Assembly: GCA_965212085.1 (NCBI GenBank)
Contig: OZ243042.1
Location: forward strand, 1,488,001-1,552,000
Source: JAHRAW01 sp965212085
Lineage (GTDB): Bacteria; Pseudomonadota; Gammaproteobacteria; Arenicellales; Poriferihabitantaceae
DNA: 64,000 bases
Direction: 5' to 3'
The number at the start of each line of letters is the position of its first letter. The stretch's first letter is position 1. Under the pieces are notes generated by a model that saw only the letters and a list, made by a program, of their open reading frames with translations, searched no databases and had not been told where the DNA came from. Below, piece by piece: positions 15,882-25,769 of this stretch. The position numbers were made by a program, and so were the translations under genes.

Positions 15882-17135
15882 TTGAATTTTCCCCCACCGG
15901 CGTCGCGCAAAACCATCCCGTGGCCGGCGCTGTTGCTGGCAACGCTCCTCGGCGCATCCGCCGCATCCGCCGAACCGGGCCGTTCCCGGGCCGAACTCGA
16001 ACAGCTCAGGCGCTCCATCGGCGAGTTACAGCAGCAACTGAGCACCGAGCGCGCCGAGGAAAAATCCATCACCGGCGAACTCGAACGCCTGGAGCGCCAG
16101 CTCGGCGACCTGCTCTTGCAACGCCGCGCCAGGCTCGCCGAACTACAACAAGTCAAAACCAGCCGCGCCGAACTGCAACGGCGGCAACGGGAACTGGAAC
16201 AACAACGCCGGGCATCCGCCCACGACCTCACCAAACTGGTTCGCGCGAGTTATATGCTGGGCCGGCAAAGCGGGCTGAAATTGATCCTCAACCAGCGGGA
16301 CCCGGCGGAGACCACGCGCTCGTTATCCATTTTTCGCTACCTGTCCGGGGCGCGCAACCGGCGCATTGAGGAAGGCAAAAAACTCCGCCGCGAACTGCTG
16401 GCGACCGGCCTTGAACTCAGCCGGCACCACCGGCAACTGGATGAACTGCTGGAACTGCTGGCGCAAAATCAGGCGCAACTGGACGCCCGGCGCGCCCGCC
16501 GCCGGCAAAGCCTCGCCGTGGTCCGGGAGCGGATGCGCGAGAACCGCGAGCAGGTGGTGTTGTACCGCGAGCGCGAGCGCGAACTGGAACGGCTGCTGGC
16601 GCGTTTGCGGCGGCAGAGCATTCAACGCTCGGTGCCGTCCGATACGGACCACAAAGCGATTACGGCCAACACCCGCACCCGCACCCGCGCCCAACCCCAA
16701 CCCGCCCCGCCACTCCCCGCCGAACCCATCACCCTGGGCGGCTTCCAACAATACAAGGGCGGCCTCGGCGCGCCGGTCAACGGCCGGATCAGCGCGCGGT
16801 TTGGGCAGCGCAAACCCGAAAGCGGGCTGAAGTGGGAGGGGCTGATGTTTGAGGCCGTGGAAGGCGAAGAGGTGGTGGCGATCTATCCGGGGCAGGTGGT
16901 GTTCTCGGACTGGTTCCGCGGCTACGGGCGGTTGATGGTGCTCGACCACGGCGACGGCTACATGAGTTTGTACGGGCACAACCGCCTGCTGCGCGCCGGC
17001 CTCGGCGCTTCGGTTGAGGCCGGCGAAGGCATCGGCGAAGCGGGTTCCACCGGCGGCTTGAGCCGCCCCGGCCTGTATTTTGAAATCCGGCACAACGGCG
17101 AACCGCGAGATCCGTTAGAATGGTGCCGGATATAA
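15882..17135 (+). CDS. envC: EnvC-like murein hydrolase activator (degenerate M23 domain)
   Basis: Taken from TTG 15882, the protein has a signal peptide (PWPALLLATLLGASAASA). A long coiled coil (about residues 35-220) follows, then a C-terminal LytM/M23 domain with GLMFEAVEGEEVVAIYPGQVVFSDW, GYGRLMVLDHGDGYMSLYGHN and the ending YFEIRHNGEPRDPLEWC. Zinc ligands of active M23 peptidases are partly lost (GLMFEA instead of GIDI-type, YGHN instead of HLH). This is how EnvC works: it activates amidases AmiA/B rather than cutting peptidoglycan itself. The start is uncertain, and an in-frame TTG at 15798 is an alternative. ctpA follows about 30 bp after its stop, a pairing also seen in Pseudomonas. 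Confidence 0.85.
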   Translation: MNFPPPASRKTIPWPALLLATLLGASAASAEPGRSRAELEQLRRSIGELQQQLSTERAEEKSITGELERLERQLGDLLLQRRARLAELQQVKTSRAELQRRQRELEQQRRASAHDLTKLVRASYMLGRQSGLKLILNQRDPAETTRSLSIFRYLSGARNRRIEEGKKLRRELLATGLELSRHHRQLDELLELLAQNQAQLDARRARRRQSLAVVRERMRENREQVVLYRERERELERLLARLRRQSIQRSVPSDTDHKAITANTRTRTRAQPQPAPPLPAEPITLGGFQQYKGGLGAPVNGRISARFGQRKPESGLKWEGLMFEAVEGEEVVAIYPGQVVFSDWFRGYGRLMVLDHGDGYMSLYGHNRLLRAGLGASVEAGEGIGEAGSTGGLSRPGLYFEIRHNGEPRDPLEWCRI

Positions 17136-17164
17136 CATTGGAAAAGTTGAGCGGAACCTGCCCG

Positions 17165-18523
17165 ATGAAAGCAAACGCCTTGCTGTTGACCGCCTTGCTA
17201 TTGACCGCCCTGCTGTTGAGCGGTGGCGCTCTCGCCGAAAAACCGGACGGCGGGCAGCCGCCGTTGCCTCCTTTGCCCCTTGAAGAACTGCAAGTGTTCA
17301 CCGAAGTGTTCGGGAAAATCAAAGGCGAATACGTCGACCAGGCCGACGACGCGGCCCTGTTGCGGGACGCGATTCACGGCATGCTCAACGGCCTCGATCC
17401 ACATTCGGCCTTCCTCGGCCCGGAAGCGTTTCGAGAAATGCAAATGTCCGGCGAAGGCAAGTTCACCGGCCTCGGCCTCGAAATCACCGTTGAGGACGGA
17501 TTCATCAAGGTGATCGCGCCCATTGACGACACCCCCGCCCAGCGCGCCGGCATCCTGCCCGGCGACATCATCGTCATGCTTGACGGCGTCGCGGTGCGCG
17601 GCATGGCGGTTGGCGAGGCGGTGGACACCCTGCGCGGCGCGCCGGGTACGGAAGTGGTGCTGACCATTTCCCGGCGGGGCGAGGGCGAGGTGTTCGACGT
17701 TACCGTGGTGCGCGCGGTCATTGAAATCGCCGGCGTCAAGGGCGAAATCCTCGAAGACGGCTTCGGTTACGTGCGCATCAGCAGTTTCCAGGGCGGCACC
17801 GGCGCCAAGCTGCGCGCCGCCATCGAAAAACTGGCGAAGCAAAACGGGCGCGCGCTCAAGGGCCTGGTGCTGGATCTGCGCAACAATCCGGGGGGCGTTT
17901 TGCACGGCGCGGTGGAGGTCAGCGACGGGTTTCTCCAATCCGGGGTCATCGTCTCGACCCGCGGGCGCAACGCCGACGCCAACCACAGTTTCCGCGCCAC
18001 CGCCGACGACTGGATCAACGACGCGCCGGTGGTGGTGCTGGTCAACGGCGGCTCGGCGTCGGCGGCGGAAATCGTCGCCGGGGCGTTGCAGGATCACAAG
18101 CGCGCCATCATCATGGGCACCCGCACCTTCGGCAAAGGCTCGGTGCAGAGCGTAATCCCGGTCAACAACGGCGGTGCGTTAAAACTGACCACGGCGCGCT
18201 ACTACACGCCGTCGAACCGCTCCATTCAGGCGCGGGGCATCGTGCCCGACATCGTGATTGAAGCGGGAGCGGCAGCGCCGGCCCGGCGGGATGAACGGGA
18301 ACTCCGCGAAGCCGACCTCGCCGGCCACCTTGAAAACGACCGCGCCGAAACCGATGTCGGTGTGCAAAACAAGCCCGGCCTGGCGGCGCGGGATTATCAG
18401 GTGGGCGAAGCGCTCAACCTGCTGAAGGGTATGAGCCTGGTGCGGCTGCGGGGGCAGGGCGCCAAAACCGAGCAACCTGCGAAGCCCGCCGAATCCGTGC
18501 AATCCGCCGCCGGGGAAGGGTAG
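17165..18523 (+). CDS. ctpA: Carboxyl-terminal processing protease CtpA (S41A)
   Basis: From ATG 17165 the protein is 452 residues with a signal peptide (ALLLTALLLTALLLSGGALA). A PDZ domain spans about residues 95-175 (GLGLEITVEDGFIKVIAPI, AGILPGDIIVMLDGV). The S41 protease core has the serine in GGSASAAEIVAGAL (Ser299) and the lysine in GTRTFGKGSVQ (Lys324). The 25-residue Ser-Lys spacing equals that of E. coli Tsp. It is a periplasmic protease that trims or degrades proteins and, in related bacteria, peptidoglycan hydrolases. Its position after envC fits a role in controlling cell-wall cutting. Confidence 0.93.
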   Translation: MKANALLLTALLLTALLLSGGALAEKPDGGQPPLPPLPLEELQVFTEVFGKIKGEYVDQADDAALLRDAIHGMLNGLDPHSAFLGPEAFREMQMSGEGKFTGLGLEITVEDGFIKVIAPIDDTPAQRAGILPGDIIVMLDGVAVRGMAVGEAVDTLRGAPGTEVVLTISRRGEGEVFDVTVVRAVIEIAGVKGEILEDGFGYVRISSFQGGTGAKLRAAIEKLAKQNGRALKGLVLDLRNNPGGVLHGAVEVSDGFLQSGVIVSTRGRNADANHSFRATADDWINDAPVVVLVNGGSASAAEIVAGALQDHKRAIIMGTRTFGKGSVQSVIPVNNGGALKLTTARYYTPSNRSIQARGIVPDIVIEAGAAAPARRDERELREADLAGHLENDRAETDVGVQNKPGLAARDYQVGEALNLLKGMSLVRLRGQGAKTEQPAKPAESVQSAAGEG

Positions 18524-18548
18524 GCGCGCCGGGATTGTCGGCGTCTGC

Positions 18549-18818
18549 TCAGGAACCGCTCTTGCCGCGCGCGGGCGGGCGCACCAGCGGGCGTCCCCGG
18601 CGGTGCCGCCGGAACCACAAAATGAGGGTCAGGTAGCCGCGCCGCGCCCAGCGAAAATCCAGGGACAGCACCAGCAACCCGAGGGGCACCATCCAGAACC
18701 CGAGAATCGGCAGCGCCCCCAGCAGTCCGCCCAGTATCAACAATACCCCGATGAGGATGCGCGTCAGCGAGGGCATGGTTTTGAACGGTCGTAAAACGGT
18801 CTTCAGGCGGCGGTGCAC
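18549..18818 (-). CDS. Small PGPGW-type membrane protein
   Basis: The 89-residue protein has two adjacent hydrophobic helices separated by LGALPILGFWMVPLGLL and ends in a basic tail. This resembles the PGPGW family of small putative transmembrane proteins, whose usual PGPGW turn is here replaced by PILGFW. Function is unknown. It is convergent with ctpA and divergent from dapF. Confidence 0.7.
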   Translation of the reverse strand: MHRRLKTVLRPFKTMPSLTRILIGVLLILGGLLGALPILGFWMVPLGLLVLSLDFRWARRGYLTLILWFRRHRRGRPLVRPPARGKSGS

Positions 18819-18902
18819 GGGCGGTGTCTCCGGTACGGTTGGTTGCGCTATGATCGCGGCTGGCGAATGATACTTGCGAATGTGCTTTGAGGGGTGGAAA
18901 TA

Positions 18903-19778
18903 ATGCGCTACGAGTTCACAAAAATGCAGTCCCTGGGCAACGATTTTATCGTACTTGACGGCGTGTCCGATGAATTAAATGTGACCCCGGCCATCGCCCG
19001 CCGCCTCGCCGACCGGCATTTCGGCGTCGGCTGCGACCAGGTTTTGCTGGTTCAACCGGGCGGTGCCGGTGATGACGCCGGGGCCGCCGGCGAGTTCCTG
19101 TTCAGGATCTTCAACCACGACGGTAGCGAAGCCGAGCACTGCGGCAACGGTGCGCGTTGCCTCGCCCGCTTTTTGTGCGACCGCGGGCTGGCCGGATCCG
19201 ATGATCGGGGCGATAACAAAGGCGACAACAAAACCATCCGGGCGCGCACCTCCAAACTCGCCATAACGCTCACCGTCAACCCCGACGAGTCGGTCACCGT
19301 GGAGATGGGCACGCCGGAGTTTGCCCCGCAAAAAATCCCGTTCCACGCCGAGCGCGCGGCGGCTACCTACGCCCTCGACCTGAACGGCGACGAAGTAGAA
19401 ATCTCCGCCCTCGCCATCGGCAATCCCCACGCGGTGCGGCGCGTCGAAGACGTGGCCCGCGCGCCGCTGGCAACCCACGGCCCGCTCACGGAAAACCATC
19501 CGCGCTTCCCCGCCAGGGTCAACGCCGGCTTCATGCAGATCGCCGCCCGCGACCACATCCTGCTGCGCGTCCACGAACGCGGCGCCGGCGAAACCCTGGG
19601 CTGCGGCAGCGGCGCATGCGCGGCGGTCGCCGCGGGCATCAATCTCGGCTTGCTCGACAACGCCGTAAAAGTGTCCCTGCCCGGCGGCGACGCCGAAGTT
19701 GAGTGGCAGGGGCCGGGTCACCCGATTTTTTTGCGCGGCCCGGCGCATGTGGTTTTTTGCGGCGCTATTGAGTTGTAA
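18903..19778 (+). CDS. dapF: Diaminopimelate epimerase
   Basis: The 291-residue enzyme interconverts LL- and meso-diaminopimelate for lysine and peptidoglycan synthesis. The two catalytic cysteines are Cys80 in AEHCGNGARC and Cys234 in LGCGSGACA. The N-terminal KMQSLGNDFIVLDG and ERGAGETLGCGSG are typical. ATG 18903 is preferred to an upstream in-frame ATG because it opens directly with the family N-terminus. It leads a dapF-DUF484-xerC run, a classical gammaproteobacterial order. Confidence 0.95.
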   Translation: MRYEFTKMQSLGNDFIVLDGVSDELNVTPAIARRLADRHFGVGCDQVLLVQPGGAGDDAGAAGEFLFRIFNHDGSEAEHCGNGARCLARFLCDRGLAGSDDRGDNKGDNKTIRARTSKLAITLTVNPDESVTVEMGTPEFAPQKIPFHAERAAATYALDLNGDEVEISALAIGNPHAVRRVEDVARAPLATHGPLTENHPRFPARVNAGFMQIAARDHILLRVHERGAGETLGCGSGACAAVAAGINLGLLDNAVKVSLPGGDAEVEWQGPGHPIFLRGPAHVVFCGAIEL

Positions 19779-19821
19779 AAGCGGTTACAATAAAGCGACT
19801 CCAACCCATCATCATCCACAA

Positions 19822-20475
19822 ATGCCCAAGTCCCGGGAAGTCGCGGATTACCTCAAGGATCATCCCGAATTTTTTGCCGAGCATTCCGATTTGCTCGACG
19901 CCATGAATTTGCCTGAGCAGCCCGGACAGCCGCCCGCCCACGAGCGCATTCACGAGCGGCAGGTGCGGGCGTTGCGCGAGCGCCACGAGCAGCAGCAGGC
20001 GCGGCTGGATTTGATCGTGGATACCGCCCGCAGCAATCAGGATCTTGCCCGCGGGCTGCATCAGGTGGCGGTCAATCTGCTGGGCCTGGATGACCTCGAC
20101 CCGGAAGATCCCGCCGCTCCGGGGCGGCTGGTGAAAGCCCGGTTTGACATTGACGACGTGGCGGTTTTTCTGTCCGCCAGGCAGCAGGATTTCCCCCCGC
20201 AGGTGGACTACGCGCTCCTCTGCCAGCGCGTTGAGCACCTCGCCAGCGTTTGCGACGACCGGGTGTCGAGCAAGCTTGGCGCGGCCTTGTTCCCGGACGC
20301 CGCCGCCATCCAATCCTGCGCCTTCATCCCCATCACCCACGGGCAGAAATTCTACGGCGTGATGGTGCTCGGCTCCGCCGACCGGCAGCGCTTCCAGCCC
20401 GATATGGGGGTGCTGATTCTCGACCGCCTGGGGCAGTTGCTCGGCGCATACCTGGCGGGGCGCGGCCTGGGCTGA
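19822..20475 (+). CDS. DUF484 family GAF-like protein
   Basis: From ATG 19822 the protein is 217 residues. The N-terminal REVADYLKDHPEFFAEHSDLL is the DUF484 signature. A coiled segment (RQVRALRERHEQQQARLDLIVDTA) and a GAF-like domain ending FIPITHGQKFYGVMVLGSAD follow. The biochemical role is unknown. Its place between dapF and xerC is conserved in gammaproteobacteria. Confidence 0.88.
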   Translation: MPKSREVADYLKDHPEFFAEHSDLLDAMNLPEQPGQPPAHERIHERQVRALRERHEQQQARLDLIVDTARSNQDLARGLHQVAVNLLGLDDLDPEDPAAPGRLVKARFDIDDVAVFLSARQQDFPPQVDYALLCQRVEHLASVCDDRVSSKLGAALFPDAAAIQSCAFIPITHGQKFYGVMVLGSADRQRFQPDMGVLILDRLGQLLGAYLAGRGLG

Positions 20476-20487
20476 TGCGCGCATGAG

Positions 20488-20529
20488 GTCCGAATCCCGG
20501 CGTCCGAATCCCGGCGTCCGAATCCCGGC
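20488..20529. repeat. 14-bp tandem repeat, three perfect copies
   Basis: GTCCGAATCCCGGC is repeated three times without change between the DUF484 gene and xerC. The last copy ends 19 bp before the xerC start codon. It could vary the distance between the two genes or affect the xerC ribosome site. Confidence 0.9.
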
Positions 20530-20548
20530 CTGATTTCGGCCTGCTCCC

Positions 20549-21466
20549 GTGCAAGCAACCGACCCCCTGGACGAGTTTCTCGTCCACCTGGCGCGCCACC
20601 GGCGGCTGTCCCCCCACACCGTCGCCGCCTACCGCCGCGACCTCGGGCGGCTGGCGGCGTTTCTCGAAACTGCCGGGACCGCCGGAACCGCCGGAACCGT
20701 ACGCTGGGGCGACTTGTCCGCCAAACAGGCGCGGGCGTTTCCGGCGAAACTCCACCAGTCGGGATTGTCCGGTCGTAGCATCCAGCGCATGCTGTCCGCC
20801 GCCCGGACTTTTTACCGCCACCTGGTCAAGACCGGGAACGCCGCCTGCAACCCGTTCGATGGCGTCAGCGCGCCGAAGTCGCCCCGCAAGTTGCCGGCCA
20901 CGCTGAGCGTGGACGAGATCGCGGCGTTGCTGGAGCGGCACGACGGCAGCGCGTTGTCCATCCGCGACCACGCCATGCTCGAATTGTTTTACTCCTCCGG
21001 GCTGCGCCTCGCCGAGTTGGCGGCGCTTGACTGCGGCGGCGTTGACTTCGAGCAGCGCGAAGTGCGGGTTACCGGCAAGGGCAACAAGCAAAGAATCGTG
21101 CCGGTGGGCGCCAAGGCGGCGGCGGCGCTCAGGGAATGGTTGAGCCATCGCGGCGCCCTGGCCGGCGGCGGCGAGCGCGCCCTGTTCGTCGGCAAAACCG
21201 GCCGCCGCCTCGGCGCGCGCGGAATCCAGCAACGCCTGAATCGCTGGGCGCAAAAACACGGCCTCGGCCAACGCCTGCACCCGCACATGCTGCGCCATTC
21301 TTTCGCCAGCCACGTCCTCGCCTCCAGCGGCGACCTGCGCGCCGTCCAGGAAATGCTCGGTCACGCCGACATCGCCACCACCCAGATTTACACCCACCTG
21401 GATTTTCAGCACCTCGCCAAGGTGTACGACAAAGCACATCCACGGGCGCGCAAGGGGGGGAAGTAG
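20549..21466 (+). CDS. xerC: Tyrosine recombinase XerC
   Basis: The 305-residue protein, with GTG start at 20549, resolves chromosome dimers at dif together with XerD and FtsK. The N-terminal SAM-like domain (DEFLVHLARHRRLSPHTVAAYRRDL) precedes the catalytic domain. That domain has Arg153 in SGLRLAEL, the box HMLRHSFASH, LGHADIATTQ and the nucleophile Tyr281 in IYTHLD. All active residues are present. Its position after dapF and DUF484 supports XerC rather than a phage integrase. Confidence 0.93.
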   Translation: MQATDPLDEFLVHLARHRRLSPHTVAAYRRDLGRLAAFLETAGTAGTAGTVRWGDLSAKQARAFPAKLHQSGLSGRSIQRMLSAARTFYRHLVKTGNAACNPFDGVSAPKSPRKLPATLSVDEIAALLERHDGSALSIRDHAMLELFYSSGLRLAELAALDCGGVDFEQREVRVTGKGNKQRIVPVGAKAAAALREWLSHRGALAGGGERALFVGKTGRRLGARGIQQRLNRWAQKHGLGQRLHPHMLRHSFASHVLASSGDLRAVQEMLGHADIATTQIYTHLDFQHLAKVYDKAHPRARKGGK

Positions 21467-21492
21467 AGGGGGCAAGGCCAGCCGCTTCTCTA

Positions 21493-21521
21493 TTGCCATA
21501 CCACACCAACAAGGCTATAGT
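21493..21521 (+). promoter_or_regulatory. Sigma-70-type promoter for hppA
   Basis: TTGCCA at 21493-21498 and TATAGT at 21516-21521 are separated by 17 bp, 45 bp before the hppA start. An AAAGGAG ribosome site follows. Confidence 0.6.
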
Positions 21522-21566
21522 CCCGCGCTTTGTTTTGCTTACCCCAACACCCCAAAGGAGTCGTCA

Positions 21567-23591
<2,025 letters not shown>

Positions 23592-23608
23592 GGGAACTCC
23601 GCAATTCC

Positions 23609-23636
23609 TTGCATTTTTCCTTGGAATATGTATTAT
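23609..23636 (+). promoter_or_regulatory. Putative promoter of the antitoxin-kinase island
   Basis: TTGCAT at 23609-23614 and TATTAT at 23631-23636 are separated by 16 bp. They lie just after the hppA stop and 46 bp before the first AT-rich gene. Confidence 0.5.
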
Positions 23637-23682
23637 TGCGCCCATATTAAGTTTTATCTCCGCCTTGCGAGGCAATGACAAA

Positions 23683-23877
23683 ATGCTTTTCACCAAACAG
23701 AAGCCGACGAGCAACAGTGTGCTTTCAGAATTCATGCGCAATGGTTCCGCCAAAGAACACAAACGCGTGTTCAAGAAAGTGATTGAAGAGTCCATCAGAG
23801 ATCAGCAAAAGATTATTGAGCAAGCCGAGCGAATTGAAGCGGAGACGGAGCGTCGTTGTTCTCCGAAGAACGACTGA
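23683..23877 (+). CDS. Small putative antitoxin partner of the zeta-type kinase
   Basis: From ATG 23683 the protein is 64 residues, mostly charged helix (KEHKRVFKKVIEESIRDQQK, then IIEQAERIEAETERR). Zeta toxins are normally preceded by a small helical antitoxin, and this gene ends six bases before the kinase start. It has no clear similarity to the classical epsilon antitoxin. The antitoxin role is inferred from size, position and the partner. Its base composition is AT-rich, like the genes that follow. Confidence 0.6.
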   Translation: MLFTKQKPTSNSVLSEFMRNGSAKEHKRVFKKVIEESIRDQQKIIEQAERIEAETERRCSPKND

Positions 23878-23883
23878 CTAGTC

Positions 23884-24591
23884 GTGGGCGATGTAAGCCA
23901 TCAAAAAATGCTTGATTGTGCACAAGCGTACGTCAAAGACCACCGTAAAAAGATCGCCGCACAAAACACGGAAGGATTTTGCGCGGAAATAACGCCGGTT
24001 TCCATATTTATGGCCGGTTCACCGGGCGCGGGTAAAACCGAGACCTCGAAACGGTTGTTGCAACATACCGACAATATATTGCGAATTGACGCCGATGAGT
24101 TGCGTTGCCATTTCGCGCACTGCGGTTACATCGGGACCAACTCTCATTTGTTCCAAAAGTCCGCCAGTAATTTGGTTCATGCAGTACACGACGCTGCGCT
24201 AAAAAACAATATCAGTTTTTTGCTCGACGGCACGTTTGCCGACGAAAACATGGCGCGAAAAAATATCGAGCGATCGCTGAAGCGGCGGCGGGCTGTTTTT
24301 ATTATTTTCGTGTATCAACCTCCGCAAAAAGCGTGGTATTTTGTGCAAAAGCGCGAAAAAGTTGAAGGGCGACGCATACGCCCGGAAGACTTCGCAAAAA
24401 AATTCTGCGCGGTGCAAGCGGTGGTAAACAAAATGAAAGCGGAGTTCGGAAGCGGAATCACATTGTCTTTGCTGCATAAAAACATTGACGGCACCAATAA
24501 ATTTTACAAAAAAAACATTGATCGGATTGAAGATCACATCGTGGAAAAATACAGTGAAGAGCAAATACTGAATGAAATTCGAGATGAGTGA
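23884..24591 (+). CDS. Zeta-toxin-family P-loop kinase
   Basis: The 235-residue protein has a GTG start. It has the Walker A motif MAGSPGAGKTETSKRLL and the zeta-type acidic motif RIDADELR. The conserved helix SHLFQKSASNLVHAVHDAA is followed by the strand FLLDGTFAD. Zeta toxins phosphorylate UDP-N-acetylglucosamine and block wall synthesis when the antitoxin is lost. The catalytic motifs look intact. It overlaps the next gene by four bases. The AT-rich composition and the location between hppA and pfp suggest horizontal gain. A non-toxic kinase role, for example in defence, cannot be excluded. Confidence 0.8.
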   Translation: MGDVSHQKMLDCAQAYVKDHRKKIAAQNTEGFCAEITPVSIFMAGSPGAGKTETSKRLLQHTDNILRIDADELRCHFAHCGYIGTNSHLFQKSASNLVHAVHDAALKNNISFLLDGTFADENMARKNIERSLKRRRAVFIIFVYQPPQKAWYFVQKREKVEGRRIRPEDFAKKFCAVQAVVNKMKAEFGSGITLSLLHKNIDGTNKFYKKNIDRIEDHIVEKYSEEQILNEIRDE

Positions 24592-25564
24592 GTTTGATTG
24601 TTATGAACACTAAAATCGGCAAAATCCGCAAAGTTGCTTTGCGCGAACTTTGGAAAAGGGAAGACACAAACTTCACCAAGTGGCTTGAGGAAAACATCGA
24701 TCACCTGACCGATGTTATTGGCTTCGATATAACCATTGAATCCCGGGAAAAGAAAGTCGGGCCGTTTAGCGTTGATTTATATGGCGAGGACGCTAATGGC
24801 GACAAGGTCATTATCGAAAACCAGCTGGAAAAAACTGACCACACCCATCTTGGGCAAATTCTTACCTACCTGACAAATCTCGAAGCAAAAACCGCAATCT
24901 GGATATCCGGTAATCCCGTTGAAGAGCATAAACGGGCGATAGATTGGTTAAACGAAACAACGCCGAATGATATTTCTTTCTACCTAATACAGCTGGAGGC
25001 GATACAAATTGGAAGCGAAGCGATGGCAGCCCCGCTTTTCACGGTTGTTAAAAAACCCAATGCTGAAATTAAACAAATTGGGAATCAAAAAAAGAAATCC
25101 GCCCAAGAGCATACTTTGAAATACCAGTTCTGGAAGCAATTTATTGGAAAAATAAATGAAAAAAGTTCAATTTGTCAAAATATCAATCCGGGAAAGAGCA
25201 ATTGGCTTTCGGTAACGCTCGGTATAAGCGGAGTAAGCATGTATTTTGTAATAACCAATCAAAGTGCACGGACGGAAATATACATCGACAGAGGAGATAA
25301 AGATGAAAATAAAAAAATATATGATCTCTTCTTTGTGAAAAAATGCAGATTGAATCCGATTTTCAAGGCGAACTCATCTGGAAAAGACTGGAAGAAAATC
25401 AGGCTTCCAAAGTGGAGAATCAGTTAAGAGGTGTCAATGTTTCCAAAGAAGAAGATTGGGGAAAAATGATCGAATTCCTGCTTGACAGTTCCATCAGGAT
25501 GCACCAAGCATTCACAAAACATATACCGGAAATAAGACAAAAACTAAAAACTGGTTCGGCCTAA
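24588..25564 (+). pseudogene. DUF4268-type nuclease-like gene, broken by a frameshift
   Basis: The first frame runs from ATG 24588 (or 24603) to 25427. It contains VGPFSVDLYGEDANGDKVII followed by ENQLEKTDHTHLGQILTYL. This resembles the DUF4268-associated nuclease-like domain, with a D...ENQ pattern in place of the usual ExK. At an A6 run (25338-25343) the homology moves to another frame, MQIESDFQGELIWKRLEE...WGKMIEFL, ending at 25564. One added A would restore a single protein of about 320 residues. It may be a true mutation, a sequencing error or slippage. It sits four bases inside the end of the zeta-type kinase gene, so the two were probably acquired together. Confidence 0.65.
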
Positions 25565-25586
25565 TACGGCCTGCGCGCTTTTATAA

Positions 25587-25769
25587 TCAACCCCCAACCA
25601 CAAAATCAAAAACCCGGTTCAACCCCAACTCCACGATCAACTCATCCGCCGCTTTTTGCCCGTGTTCGCGGGTGACTTCGTCGAGGATTAGTTTGGCGGA
25701 GTGGCGGTTGTAGGGGCCGCCGAAATCGGCTTGTACTTTTAGCAGTTCGCGGGCGCGGTCCAGGGTCAT
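25587..25769 (-). CDS. Small conserved-looking protein coupled to pfp
   Basis: The 60-residue protein starts at ATG 25769 in a four-base overlap with the pfp stop. It reads TLDRARELLKVQADFGGPYN...KAADELIVELGLNRVFDF. It has no signal peptide or membrane helix and is probably an all-helical cytosolic protein. The tight coupling to the phosphofructokinase gene argues that it is real, perhaps a regulator or partner. I do not recognise a family. Confidence 0.6.
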   Translation of the reverse strand: MTLDRARELLKVQADFGGPYNRHSAKLILDEVTREHGQKAADELIVELGLNRVFDFVVGG

